This document shows positions 1-7,883 of a DNA stretch of 64,000 nt, in pieces. The DNA is taken from contig JAJEFA010000009.1 in NCBI GenBank assembly GCA_022820725.1, positions 62,001-126,000 of the forward strand. Direction: 5' to 3'. How positions within the stretch are numbered: the stretch's first letter is position 1; each line of letters starts with the position of its first letter. Under the pieces are notes generated by a model. The model was not told the DNA's origin, made no database searches, and saw nothing but the letters and a program-made list of their open reading frames with translations. Source of the DNA: Candidatus Binatia bacterium. Its GTDB lineage: Bacteria > Desulfobacterota > Binatia > Bin18. Position numbers and translations under genes: made by a program.

Positions 1-456
1 ATAGCCGAAGTCGAAGTTGACCCGGCAACCGGCCAGGTGACCCTGCAGAAACTCACCACTGCGCACGATGTCGGCACGGTTCTCAATCCGCTCACCCATC
101 AGGGACAAGTTGAAGGCGGGGCGATCCAAGGGGTCGGCCACGCCCTGACCGAACATCTGATCGTGCAGGACGGAGCCGTGACGAATGTCCATCTGGGTGA
201 CTATAAACTGCCGACCAGTATGGATATTCCGGAGCTGAAAACCGTGCTGGTCGAAAGCGACGCCGGCCCTGCACCCTACGCCGGCAAAGCCATTGGCGAG
301 CATAGCAATGTGGCTGTACCGGCCGCAGTGGCAAACGCCGTCTTTGATGCGGTGGGGGTTCGTCTGATGGATTTGCCCGTAACCGCAGAAAAAGTCTATA
401 CAGCCCTCCGAGAAAAAACAGCACGTTCAAGAACGATGCGTAGGGGAAACAGCTAG
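1..456 (+). CDS. Xanthine dehydrogenase/CO dehydrogenase-type molybdopterin subunit, C-terminal part (CoxL-like)
   Basis: The window opens inside this gene, and only about the last 151 residues are present. They match the C-terminal Mo-binding domain of the xanthine oxidase/CoxL family: a DVGTVLNP segment, then GGAIQGVGHAL, then GKAIGEHSNVAVPAAVANAV near the end. In the family this large subunit carries the molybdenum-cytosine-dinucleotide active site and works with an FeS and a FAD subunit. Both of those follow directly, with the FeS gene starting 3 nt after this stop codon, so the three form one operon in L-S-M order. Substrate cannot be told: the active-site loop that separates true CO dehydrogenases from other hydroxylases lies outside the window. 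Family assignment is firm; function as a CO dehydrogenase is not shown. Confidence 0.9.
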   Translation: MAEVEVDPATGQVTLQKLTTAHDVGTVLNPLTHQGQVEGGAIQGVGHALTEHLIVQDGAVTNVHLGDYKLPTSMDIPELKTVLVESDAGPAPYAGKAIGEHSNVAVPAAVANAVFDAVGVRLMDLPVTAEKVYTALREKTARSRTMRRGNS

Positions 457-458
457 AC

Positions 459-929
459 ATGAAATCTATTCAACTCCGAGTCAACGGCCAAGCGGTTGAG
501 CGGGACGTTGCGGACAATACCCTGCTCATCGATTTTTTACGTAACGGTCTTGATCTCACGGGGACCAAAGAAGGCTGTAGCGTGGGCGTGTGCGGGGCGT
601 GTACCGTCCTGCTCGACGGTCAGCCCGTCAGTTCCTGTTTGACTCTCGCTGTCACGGCAGACGGCTGTGAAGTCACCACCATCGAAGGGCTGACTGAAGG
701 CGACAGACTGCACCCGCTCCAAAAAGCGTTTATCGATTATGGCGGCTTTCAGTGCGGCATTTGTACGCCAGGTCAGATCATGTCGGCCAAGGCGTTATTG
801 GACGAAAACCCCCATCCGTCAAAGGACGAGATTCAAAGCTGGATGATGGGCAATCTGTGCCGCTGTACCGGCTATTACAAAATCATCGAGTCGATCCAGG
901 CGGTGGCGGACGGAAAGGTCTCCACATGA
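459..929 (+). CDS. (2Fe-2S)-binding subunit of molybdenum hydroxylase (CoxS-like)
   Basis: A 156-residue protein with both cysteine clusters of the small subunit of xanthine dehydrogenase/CO dehydrogenase enzymes. The N-terminal plant-ferredoxin-type cluster is CSVGVCGACTVLLDG, with a further Cys in SSCLTLA. The C-terminal helical cluster is CGICTPG plus LCRCTGYYKI. The subunit passes electrons from the Mo centre to FAD. Length is normal for the family (about 150-165). It starts 3 nt after the large-subunit stop, and its own stop overlaps the start of the FAD subunit (ATGA), which indicates translational coupling in one operon. Confidence 0.95.
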   Translation: MKSIQLRVNGQAVERDVADNTLLIDFLRNGLDLTGTKEGCSVGVCGACTVLLDGQPVSSCLTLAVTADGCEVTTIEGLTEGDRLHPLQKAFIDYGGFQCGICTPGQIMSAKALLDENPHPSKDEIQSWMMGNLCRCTGYYKIIESIQAVADGKVST

Positions 930-1810
930 TTGCCTTTGAATATGTCGAGCCGGAAAGCCTCGAAGAGGTATTGGCTCTGCTTGAACAGCACGGCGAAGAC
1001 GCCAAAGTCCTGGCCGGTGGGACCGGGCTGATCAACCTGATGAAGCAACGTCTGGTGCAGCCTGCCTATCTGATCGGTCTCCGCCAACTTGCCCGCAGCC
1101 CGGAACTCGCTGAGATTCGGCCCAACGGCGGCCTCACGATTGGGGCGTTGTGTTCGCACCGGACTATAGAAACCTCGGCCCTGATTCAACACCGCCTCCC
1201 CCTTTTGGCGACAACCTTTCGGCATGTGGCCAGCGTCCGGATTCGAACGGCTGCAACTCTTGGCGGTTCATTGGCGCATGCCGACCCAAACCAGGACCCA
1301 CCTCCCGCGTTGCTCGTCCTGGACGCGCGAATTCGAATCCAGTCACGCCACGGCGCGCGGGAAATTGAGTTGGGTGACTTTTTTGTCGATTATTATGAAA
1401 CCGCGCTCGAACCCGAAGAGCTCATCACTACTGTTGTCATCCCGCCCCAGCCTGCCGACACAGGAACCGCTTTCCTTAAATTCCTGCCCCAAACGCATGA
1501 CGATTACGCAACTATTGCCGTCGCCGCACTGGTCTCCTTGGACGGCGACACTATTGCCCAGGCCCGCATCGCCTTAGGTGCAGCCGCGGCAACCCCACTG
1601 CGGGCACGCGCAGTTGAAACAGCCCTCCAGGGCCAGGCGCCGACCCCGCAGGTTATTCATGCCGCCGCCGCTCTTGTTGCAGAAGAGGTCGACCCGCTCG
1701 CGGACTTTCGCGGCTCGGTGGAATACAAGCGTGACATGGCCGTCGTCTTTACCCAGCGAGCCATCGAACAGGCAGTGACACATGCCAGGGGAGCGAGCGG
1801 AAACGTATGA
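926..1810 (+). CDS. FAD-binding subunit of molybdenum hydroxylase (CoxM-like)
   Basis: A 294-residue FAD-binding protein of the CoxM/xanthine dehydrogenase medium-subunit family. The start is the ATG at 926, which overlaps the CoxS stop; the frame is open further upstream but that part lies inside coxS. FAD-binding motifs are visible: AGGTGLINLMKQRL near residue 30 and ATLGGSLAHADPNQDPPP near residue 110, followed by the C-terminal CO_deh_flav_C region. It passes electrons from the 2Fe-2S subunit to an acceptor. Its last codons overlap the next gene (ATGA at 1807), continuing the operon. Confidence 0.93.
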   Translation: MIAFEYVEPESLEEVLALLEQHGEDAKVLAGGTGLINLMKQRLVQPAYLIGLRQLARSPELAEIRPNGGLTIGALCSHRTIETSALIQHRLPLLATTFRHVASVRIRTAATLGGSLAHADPNQDPPPALLVLDARIRIQSRHGAREIELGDFFVDYYETALEPEELITTVVIPPQPADTGTAFLKFLPQTHDDYATIAVAALVSLDGDTIAQARIALGAAAATPLRARAVETALQGQAPTPQVIHAAAALVAEEVDPLADFRGSVEYKRDMAVVFTQRAIEQAVTHARGASGNV

Positions 1811-2256
1811 ACTTTGAGCATAGCTGTACGGTCCCGGTTGCGCGTGAAACCCTGTGGAATTTTCTCATAGATGTTCCTCAGATGGCGATCTGTGTGCCCG
1901 GGGTGAGTGAGGTTGTCGCCACCGGAGAGGATCAATATGCCGGCCGGATGAAAATCACATTCGGGCCTATTCGACTCACCTTACAGGGCGAGCTGAGCAT
2001 ACAGGAACTCGACCAAATAAATTGGCGGGCGGTTGGCAGAGCGGAAGCGAACGACCGCCGCGTTGGCGGCGGCGTCCATATTAGTGCCGAGCTGACATTA
2101 GTCGAGCAAGAGGAGGCGCAAACCCAACTGTCCATCCAGACCGAAGCCCGGCTCATGGGCAAACTGGGGGAGTTTGGCCAACCCGTCATTCGGAAAAAGG
2201 CGGATAGGATCGTAGCCGAGTTCGCCCGGAACGTTGCAAAACATTTCAAAGAGTAG
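1807..2256 (+). CDS. CoxG-like SRPBCC-family protein
   Basis: A 149-residue SRPBCC/START-like protein of the CoxG family (carbon monoxide dehydrogenase subunit G). It begins with a beta strand and helix (FEHSCTVPVARETLWNFLIDV), then the CVPGVSEV segment typical of CoxG, and ends in a long amphipathic helix. CoxG members accompany molybdenum hydroxylase operons; in Oligotropha CoxG is implicated in membrane attachment of the enzyme, while here the role is inferred from position. Translation is coupled to the FAD subunit by a 4-nt overlap. The last codons and the TAG stop lie inside a palindromic repeat (family B), so the repeat supplies the stop codon. Confidence 0.9.
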   Translation: MNFEHSCTVPVARETLWNFLIDVPQMAICVPGVSEVVATGEDQYAGRMKITFGPIRLTLQGELSIQELDQINWRAVGRAEANDRRVGGGVHISAELTLVEQEEAQTQLSIQTEARLMGKLGEFGQPVIRKKADRIVAEFARNVAKHFKE

Positions 2257-2303
2257 ACGTGTCCTCCAATAGACAGGCAGATGCTGGACACATCTACTCT
2301 TTT
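2248..2303. repeat. Family B hairpin repeat, copy 1
   Basis: A 56-nt palindrome: left arm AAAGAGTAGACGTGTCC, a central part with CCAATAGACAGGCAG, and right arm GGACACATCTACTCTTTT. Related copies lie at 14438, 17359 and 19696, and paired bases change together between copies. It sits between convergent genes and contains the coxG stop codon. Confidence 0.85.
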
Positions 2304-2343
2304 CGGCGTAGGGAGCCTCCTCTCCTCTGGGGGAAACCTATTC

Positions 2344-4788
2344 CTACATTTTTATCCGTTCGTTCTCCGGGTCGTAGAAAGGACGCAGCGAAGCCCGAGC
2401 CGGAATACGCCTGCCCGCGACCTCGATTTCATAGCGGCCGGACTGAATATATTCGGGCGTGACGCCATCCGTATGGTTGACGTACCCCAGGCCAATGGCC
2501 GCGCCCAGGGTATGGCCGAACATCCCGGAGGTAATAAAGCCGGCAATTTCGTTATCCCGCCAGATGGGTTCGTTGTGATAGAGCAATGCCTCCGGGTCTT
2601 CTAACACAAACTGAACCAGCCGTTTTTTGACACCCTTGTGTTTTTGCTCCAGCAGGACTTCTCGGCCCAGGAAGTGGTCTTTATTCAGCCGGACGGCAAA
2701 CCCCAGCCCGGCTTCCAGCGGTGTTTCCTCATCGGTCACGTCATGGCCCCAGTGGCGATAGGCTTTTTCCATGCGTAAGGAATTGAGCGCGTGATAGCCG
2801 CAGTGTTGGAGTGATAGAGCTTGGCCGGCCTGTATCAGCGCGTCATAGACTGAAAGAGCGAATTCAGTCGGGATATGCAGCTCCCAGCCCAGCTCCCCCA
2901 CATAGGTAATACGGATGGCCCGCAGGCTGGCATCGGCAAAGTCGATTTCCTGTGAGCTGGCAAACGGGAAGGCTTGATTGGAGAGGTCCGCATCGGTCAA
3001 GCCGCTTAAGAGCGTCCGGGCATTCGGACCCATGACACCGAGCACGGCGTAGGCTGAGGTCACATCGGTGAGAAAGGCGTATTCGTCCGCAGTAATATGC
3101 GACTGGATATAGGAAAAGGTTTTGGTCTGCGTGGCCGCAGCATCTACAATATAGAAACGGTCTGAAGCAACGCGGGTGACGGTCACGTCGGCCTCGACTC
3201 CACCCCGCTCATTCAACATTTGGGTATAGACCACCTTGCCCGGCGCAACGTCAATCTGGTTCCCGCACAGACGCTGAAGCACGCTCAGCGCATCCCGCCC
3301 CTGGAGGAGGAATTTGCTGAAAGAGGTCTGATCGAACAGACCGACATTCTCACGCACGGCTCGATGCTCGGCCGCCGAATAGGCAAACCAGTTCTGTTTG
3401 CCGTACGAATATTGATACCTGGGTTCCACACCCGGAGGAGCAAACCAGTTCGCTCGCTCCCATCCGGTGACTTCCCCGAAACACGCGCCCTGGGTGACCA
3501 AGCGGTCGTGCAGGGGCGACATACGCACATTGCGACTTGTTGCATACTGCCGGAACGGCCAGTGCATATCGTATAAAAGCCCCAGGGTTTCCGAGACCCG
3601 CTTTTCCAAATAGCGACGGTTGTTCTGGAAGGGCCGGTTGCGTCGAATATCAACGTCCCATAGATCGACGGGCGGATAGCCGTGCGCAATCCATTCGGCC
3701 AGGACCTTCCCGGCCCCGCCGGAAGACTGAATACCGATAGAATTAAATCCCGCGGCAACGTAGAAATTCTTGAGCTCAGGCGCTTCGCCCAAATGGTAGC
3801 GGTCGTCTGGAGTGAAACTTTCGGGCCCGTTGAGAAAAAGTTTTATCCCCGCGGTCTCCAACGCCGGCAGACGGTGCATGGCTTGGTTGAACACATCCTC
3901 AAGATGGTCCCAGTCCTCACCAAAAGTACCAAACGCAAAATCTTCGGGAACGGCCTCGCCTCCCCTGCCCCACGGCTTGGCCTGGAGTTCAAAGAAACCG
4001 GCCAGCACGCAACCGACCTCTTCCTTGAAATACGTCGCACTCCCAGGGTCGCGCAGCGTCGGTAAACCGGAGGCCAGACCGGCAATCGGCTCGGTCACCA
4101 CGTAAAAGTGTTCCGCCGCGTGCAGGGGAATACTGACCCCAGCCAGGCGGCCGACCTGCCGCGCCCACATACCGGCACAATTGACGACATATTCCGAGTG
4201 GATGTCGCCGTATTCGGTTGCCACTCCACTGACCCTACCGTCTTTTTGGTGAACGCCGGTCACCTTCACATTTTCGAAGATCCGGGCACCACGCATTTTG
4301 GCACCCTTGGCATAGGCCTGGGTCGTATCGGTTGGGTTCGTTTGCCCGTCACCCGGTAAATACACCGCGCCCACCAGATCCGAGGCATTCATGAGCGGCC
4401 ACAGCTCGGCTGCCTCCCCCGGGCCGATCACTTCCACCTCAAGCCCAAAACATTTGGCCATGGACGCGCCGCGCTTCAGCTCCTCAAAACGCTCGGCATT
4501 ATTGGCAATAGCCAGGGAGCCGGTTTGCTTAAAGCCGGTCGCCTGTCCGGTTTCGGCTTCAAGTTCCTGCAAGAGTGTCGTCGTATATTGGGCGAGTCTG
4601 GTCAGATTCTGGGTGGCCCGCAATTGTCCCACCAGGCCAGCGGCATGCCAGGTGGTGCCGCTGGTCAGGCTTTTGCGTTCGAGCAGGACCACATCGGTGA
4701 TGCCAAGTTTACAGAGGTGGTAGGCTACGCTACAGCCAATGATGCCACCGCCAATAATGACGACCTGCGCATGCGAAGGAAAGTTCAC
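2344..4788 (-). CDS. FAD-dependent dimethylglycine/sarcosine dehydrogenase-like protein with GcvT domain
   Basis: An 814-residue protein with the three-part architecture of the dimethylglycine dehydrogenase/sarcosine dehydrogenase family. An N-terminal DAO FAD domain begins VVIIGGGIIGCSVAYHL and includes SGTTWHAAGL, where the His is the usual covalent FAD site. A central FAO_M region follows, and the C-terminal half is a GcvT-like folate-binding aminomethyltransferase domain (LGVMGPNARTLL, GELGWELHIP, YRHWGHDVTDEETPLEAGL). Such enzymes demethylate N-methyl amino acids and pass the one-carbon unit to tetrahydrofolate. GTG at 4788 is the probable start. The exact substrate (dimethylglycine, sarcosine or another N-methyl compound) cannot be read from the sequence. 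Confidence 0.9.
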   Translation of the reverse strand: MNFPSHAQVVIIGGGIIGCSVAYHLCKLGITDVVLLERKSLTSGTTWHAAGLVGQLRATQNLTRLAQYTTTLLQELEAETGQATGFKQTGSLAIANNAERFEELKRGASMAKCFGLEVEVIGPGEAAELWPLMNASDLVGAVYLPGDGQTNPTDTTQAYAKGAKMRGARIFENVKVTGVHQKDGRVSGVATEYGDIHSEYVVNCAGMWARQVGRLAGVSIPLHAAEHFYVVTEPIAGLASGLPTLRDPGSATYFKEEVGCVLAGFFELQAKPWGRGGEAVPEDFAFGTFGEDWDHLEDVFNQAMHRLPALETAGIKLFLNGPESFTPDDRYHLGEAPELKNFYVAAGFNSIGIQSSGGAGKVLAEWIAHGYPPVDLWDVDIRRNRPFQNNRRYLEKRVSETLGLLYDMHWPFRQYATSRNVRMSPLHDRLVTQGACFGEVTGWERANWFAPPGVEPRYQYSYGKQNWFAYSAAEHRAVRENVGLFDQTSFSKFLLQGRDALSVLQRLCGNQIDVAPGKVVYTQMLNERGGVEADVTVTRVASDRFYIVDAAATQTKTFSYIQSHITADEYAFLTDVTSAYAVLGVMGPNARTLLSGLTDADLSNQAFPFASSQEIDFADASLRAIRITYVGELGWELHIPTEFALSVYDALIQAGQALSLQHCGYHALNSLRMEKAYRHWGHDVTDEETPLEAGLGFAVRLNKDHFLGREVLLEQKHKGVKKRLVQFVLEDPEALLYHNEPIWRDNEIAGFITSGMFGHTLGAAIGLGYVNHTDGVTPEYIQSGRYEIEVAGRRIPARASLRPFYDPENERIKM

Positions 4789-4842
4789 GCTCAGACACTC
4801 CGTTTCTGTCCTCGTCCGCTACAACTGATTACCATGCTCAGT

Positions 4843-5862
4843 CTAATTCCGGTACTCATCTCCACAATCGCCAATGGACTGAAAGAGGTTGTTCGAGTGG
4901 CTCAGGAGGCTATGCACCTGATCAAGCTCCTCTGCGTCGAGCGTCATATCAAAAACGCGCGCGTTGTCGGCCCGGTGCTCAGAAACACCCAGCCGGGCAC
5001 CGAGAATAACGCCAGCCACGCAAGGTTTGGTAAGGATGTAATAGGTAGCGATATTAGCGATACTCACGGCATGCTTCTCGGCGATATCCTTGAGACAGCC
5101 CAACAGTTCTTGGAAGAGTTGCCACCCGCCCCAAGCATCAATCATCTGTTTATATTTCTGAAGGCTGGCTGTCTTCAGCGACCATTGGCCCGGCTCACGC
5201 CGGCCAAGAAACTGTTCAGACAGCAGCCCGCCGCACACTGTCCCATAGGTCAGCAACTGGATGTCATGCGCTTGGCAAAACGGGATCATCTCGATCTCTG
5301 GCCGGCGGTCAATCAGGGAGAACTGGACTTGATTGGAAACGATGGTGATGTCGTGCTCGGTAATGATTCTGAGATGCTCAGTATCAAAGTTGGTCAAGGC
5401 AAGATGGCGAATCTTGCCTTCTTCTTTGAGATCGGAGAGGTGCTTGAGTGCATCCAAATAGCGTTTGTCGCTGTAGTCCCACCAGTGAAGCTGCAAGAGA
5501 TCAAGCGTCTCCACATCCATGCGGCGTAAGGAGATGTCGATATTGTGCTCTACTACCTCGCGTGTCATGCGACCAGGACGCGGGACCCATTTGGTAAAGG
5601 CTTGGATGCTAGGGCGTGCTTCAGTACTGCGCGACTGCGCGAGCTGACGGCGGAAATCGCCGATAAAATCTTCGGCCGGGCCATAGTGATCAGCAAGATC
5701 CCACGAGGTGAAGCCAGTCTCATGATAGTCAAACATCTCCCGGACCGCGGCTTGGGGATTAATACGCCCATGCCCTCCAGACACCTGCCATAAGCCGTTA
5801 AGAATACGACAGATGGTGAGATCCTGGGTAAATTGCAAACGACTCGATTGTGGCAGGCCCAC
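4843..5862 (-). CDS. Aldo/keto reductase
   Basis: A 339-residue aldo/keto reductase (TIM barrel, NAD(P)H-dependent carbonyl reduction). The catalytic tetrad is visible: Asp and Tyr in WDLADHYGPAE, Lys in AFTKWVPRPG and His in LLQLHWWDYS. The frame is open to a TTG at 5907, but the GTG at 5862 has a strong AGGAGG eight bases upstream, so I chose it. It lies downstream of nothing obvious on the same strand and 54 nt before the dimethylglycine dehydrogenase-like gene; co-transcription is possible. Substrate unknown. Confidence 0.88.
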   Translation of the reverse strand: MGLPQSSRLQFTQDLTICRILNGLWQVSGGHGRINPQAAVREMFDYHETGFTSWDLADHYGPAEDFIGDFRRQLAQSRSTEARPSIQAFTKWVPRPGRMTREVVEHNIDISLRRMDVETLDLLQLHWWDYSDKRYLDALKHLSDLKEEGKIRHLALTNFDTEHLRIITEHDITIVSNQVQFSLIDRRPEIEMIPFCQAHDIQLLTYGTVCGGLLSEQFLGRREPGQWSLKTASLQKYKQMIDAWGGWQLFQELLGCLKDIAEKHAVSIANIATYYILTKPCVAGVILGARLGVSEHRADNARVFDMTLDAEELDQVHSLLSHSNNLFQSIGDCGDEYRN

Positions 5863-6024
5863 GGCAAAGCCTCCTCGTAGACTGATTGACAGAGTTGGCA
5901 AACTCAATCGTATGCCACAATGTAACAGCCGTCCAGAAAAATATTCCAGACGAAATATTCGAGAGAGTATGAGTCAGAAAACGTTGAAGACCCACAGTAG
6001 TAAATCCTGGAGTGGTGTACATAT

Positions 6025-6936
6025 TCATCCCAGCAGAATAATCCCTATCCCGATAATGACGAGGACAGTACCGGGGAACTGACGCCAGACTTCTTTTTCA
6101 CGCCACAGAACGAGCGCCAGCCCAATCGCCACCACGGCTTCAATCTGAGCAACCGCCTTGGCGTACACTACCAGGGTCAACGAGTATGACCAAAAGGCAC
6201 AGATACTGCCGCCGAAGCTCGTCGCCCCAATAAGCGCCATCCGACGCCAGTGGGTTGTAATATCCTGCAATTCCTCGCGCTTCAGCCACCACAGGTAGGC
6301 CGTCAGCATCACAACCTCCATCCAGGTGGTATGAAACACGGCGTGAACAGCAGCCTCGAAGCGACTTGTTCCAAAGTGGGGGTTTAAGGCGGCAAATTCC
6401 GTAGTCGCCTCCTTCAACAGAAAACTGGCGAACACAAGAAAGATGGCACATGCACCTGCGAGTAAGGTTCCCAGGTCAAAATGTAGGGCTCGACGCCAGC
6501 CAGCAGGTCCACCCTCTTTGCCGAGATTCATCAGCATCACACCCAGGCTGGAAGCGGTAATACCGACCCAACCGAAGGCTGACGGATATTCTGCAAAAAA
6601 CATGAGGCCACACAAAGCGGTGAAGAGCACTTCCAGTTTGTGCAAGACAATAGCCTGCGCAAAATTGGTATGCTGAAAGGCGGAGACAAGAGCGATATTG
6701 GCAAGAATCTGGGTAATCCCTGTCAAAAAGCAATACCCATAGAATGCGAACGACAACTGCGGTACGCCACTCGCGGCCATCAGCATGAGCACCGCGGGGC
6801 CTGAGAACGGCAAATTAAACGCAAAGCGTGCCCAACTGATAAGGACGGGAGACACTCGGCCGGACAGGGTCCGTGCCAGCGCGTTCCGCAGAGTCAGGAA
6901 GACGCCGGCGGCAATGGAAATTTCAACCCAGGTCAC
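6025..6936 (-). CDS. EamA/DMT-family transporter
   Basis: A 303-residue integral membrane protein with about ten hydrophobic segments in two repeats of five, as in the drug/metabolite (EamA) superfamily. The pattern shows in QILANIALVSAFQHTNFAQA and the matching second-half segment VVYAKAVAQIEAVVAIGLAL. It begins with a GTG at 6936, 12 nt after the Rdx gene, and so is probably the last gene of the 9949-to-6025 minus-strand run. Members export amino acids, metabolites or drugs; the cargo here cannot be predicted. Confidence 0.88.
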   Translation of the reverse strand: MTWVEISIAAGVFLTLRNALARTLSGRVSPVLISWARFAFNLPFSGPAVLMLMAASGVPQLSFAFYGYCFLTGITQILANIALVSAFQHTNFAQAIVLHKLEVLFTALCGLMFFAEYPSAFGWVGITASSLGVMLMNLGKEGGPAGWRRALHFDLGTLLAGACAIFLVFASFLLKEATTEFAALNPHFGTSRFEAAVHAVFHTTWMEVVMLTAYLWWLKREELQDITTHWRRMALIGATSFGGSICAFWSYSLTLVVYAKAVAQIEAVVAIGLALVLWREKEVWRQFPGTVLVIIGIGIILLG

Positions 6937-6948
6937 AGTGGGATGCCA

Positions 6949-7227
6949 TTAGCGATCAATGTGGCCCAGGTTTCTGTGCGGGGCAATGGTATCTCGGATG
7001 GATTGTTTGAGGACTTTGATTTCAGGAAAGCCACCCTGTTCATGGCGCGACCAGATCAATTCATCGTTCAGCCGTATTTCAAAAACGCCGCTTCCACCCG
7101 GAACCAGCGCCACCTCGCCGAGTTCGTCCGAAAAGGTGGAGAGCAGCTCTTGCGCCATCCAGCCCGCCCGCAAGAGCCAGCGGCATTGCCTACAATAGAC
7201 GATCTCGACACGCGGCTGCTGAGGCAT
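6949..7227 (-). CDS. Rdx-family (SelT/SelW/SelH) thioredoxin-fold protein, CxxC form
   Basis: A 92-residue protein of the Rdx family (SelW-like selenoprotein fold). The start is the ATG at 7227 (MPQQPRVEIVYC), because the upstream in-frame stretch is basic, low-complexity and overlaps the neighbouring gene. The redox motif is YCRQCRW, a CxxC where selenoprotein members have CxxU. It is followed by WMAQELLSTF and the conserved segment GGSGVFEIRLNDELIWSRHE with GGFPEIKVLKQ. It lies between a DUF1499 gene (10 nt upstream) and an EamA transporter (12 nt downstream). Rdx proteins are thought to be thiol oxidoreductases, but physiological targets are unknown. A second Rdx gene using a UGA codon lies at 11428. 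Confidence 0.9.
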   Translation of the reverse strand: MPQQPRVEIVYCRQCRWLLRAGWMAQELLSTFSDELGEVALVPGGSGVFEIRLNDELIWSRHEQGGFPEIKVLKQSIRDTIAPHRNLGHIDR

Positions 7228-7237
7228 CGTTGCTACA

Positions 7238-7834
7238 TTATTCCGGTGACGGCTCTTCTGTTGCGGGCGGGGTATCACTTTCTGTGGGCATTGCTTCGGG
7301 GGGGGCTTGGGACTCTTCAGCCGCCGCCTCTTCATCCACAATGGCCGTTACCGGTGCGATGATATCCACGGTTTCAAACAAGTCCATGATGTGGCGAGTA
7401 TTTGCCCCTAAATCTACCGCGCCGACGCGTGAGGCGGAACGCGCAAAGAGCGTACTCCGCTCCTCCCCATCAGCCTCGACCCAGATGGTGACATCATCCT
7501 TGAATTTGATGACTCTCGTCGTCGCTACGGCTTCTATTTTCCGCGTTTCAGGCTCAACCGTACTTAACTCCCAGTGGAGTGCCTCGGCTGCCCGACGGGC
7601 AACATCAAACATCAAGGCCGCGGGGGCTGCATACGTGTGTGGTCGGAGTTCGGGAAAGGTGGAGTCTGGTGTTGTTTCCGCAACGTTCGTTGACAGATAG
7701 GTCAGCAACCGGGTTCCCATCCCTGGAGGGTCACTCCAGGGCAGATCATTGGAAATAAGCCCAGCCCCCACGAGGGACGCCAACACCACCGCCAGAAAAA
7801 AAACAACCTGCAAGAGTCCGCTCACAAATCGCAT
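7238..7834 (-). CDS. DUF1499-domain protein
   Basis: A 198-residue protein with an N-terminal hydrophobic helix (VFFLAVVLASLVGAGL) that should act as signal or anchor. It is followed by a DUF1499 domain (about residues 65-165) containing DVARRAAEALHWELS, TRVIKFKDDVTIWVE and RSASRVGAVDLGANTRHI, all typical of the family. The last 30 residues are Glu/Pro/Ala-rich low complexity. DUF1499 has no established biochemical function. The ATG at 7834 follows a GGAG; a GTG one codon upstream is the alternative. It is part of the same minus-strand run as the DUF255 thioredoxin-domain gene and the Rdx gene. Confidence 0.88.
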   Translation of the reverse strand: MRFVSGLLQVVFFLAVVLASLVGAGLISNDLPWSDPPGMGTRLLTYLSTNVAETTPDSTFPELRPHTYAAPAALMFDVARRAAEALHWELSTVEPETRKIEAVATTRVIKFKDDVTIWVEADGEERSTLFARSASRVGAVDLGANTRHIMDLFETVDIIAPVTAIVDEEAAAEESQAPPEAMPTESDTPPATEEPSPE

Positions 7835-7857
7835 CACCCTCTCCTCTTTTGACCCCG

Positions 7858-7883
7858 CTGAGGACGGATAGTTCCGTCCTCAG
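7858..7883. other. Perfect 11-bp stem-loop between genes
   Basis: CTGAGGACGGA, a TAGT loop and the exact complement form an 11-bp stem over the stop codon of the DUF255 gene and just before the DUF1499 gene. There is no U-run on either side, so it may be an mRNA-stabilising or attenuating hairpin rather than a classical terminator. Confidence 0.5.

Noticed and set aside
752..925. Upstream extension of the FAD subunit gene
   Set aside because: It overlaps the 2Fe-2S subunit in another frame; the ATGA overlap at 926 gives the family length.
4525..5529. Long plus-strand open frame antisense to two minus-strand genes
   Set aside because: It crosses two well-supported genes on the other strand and lacks recognisable domains.
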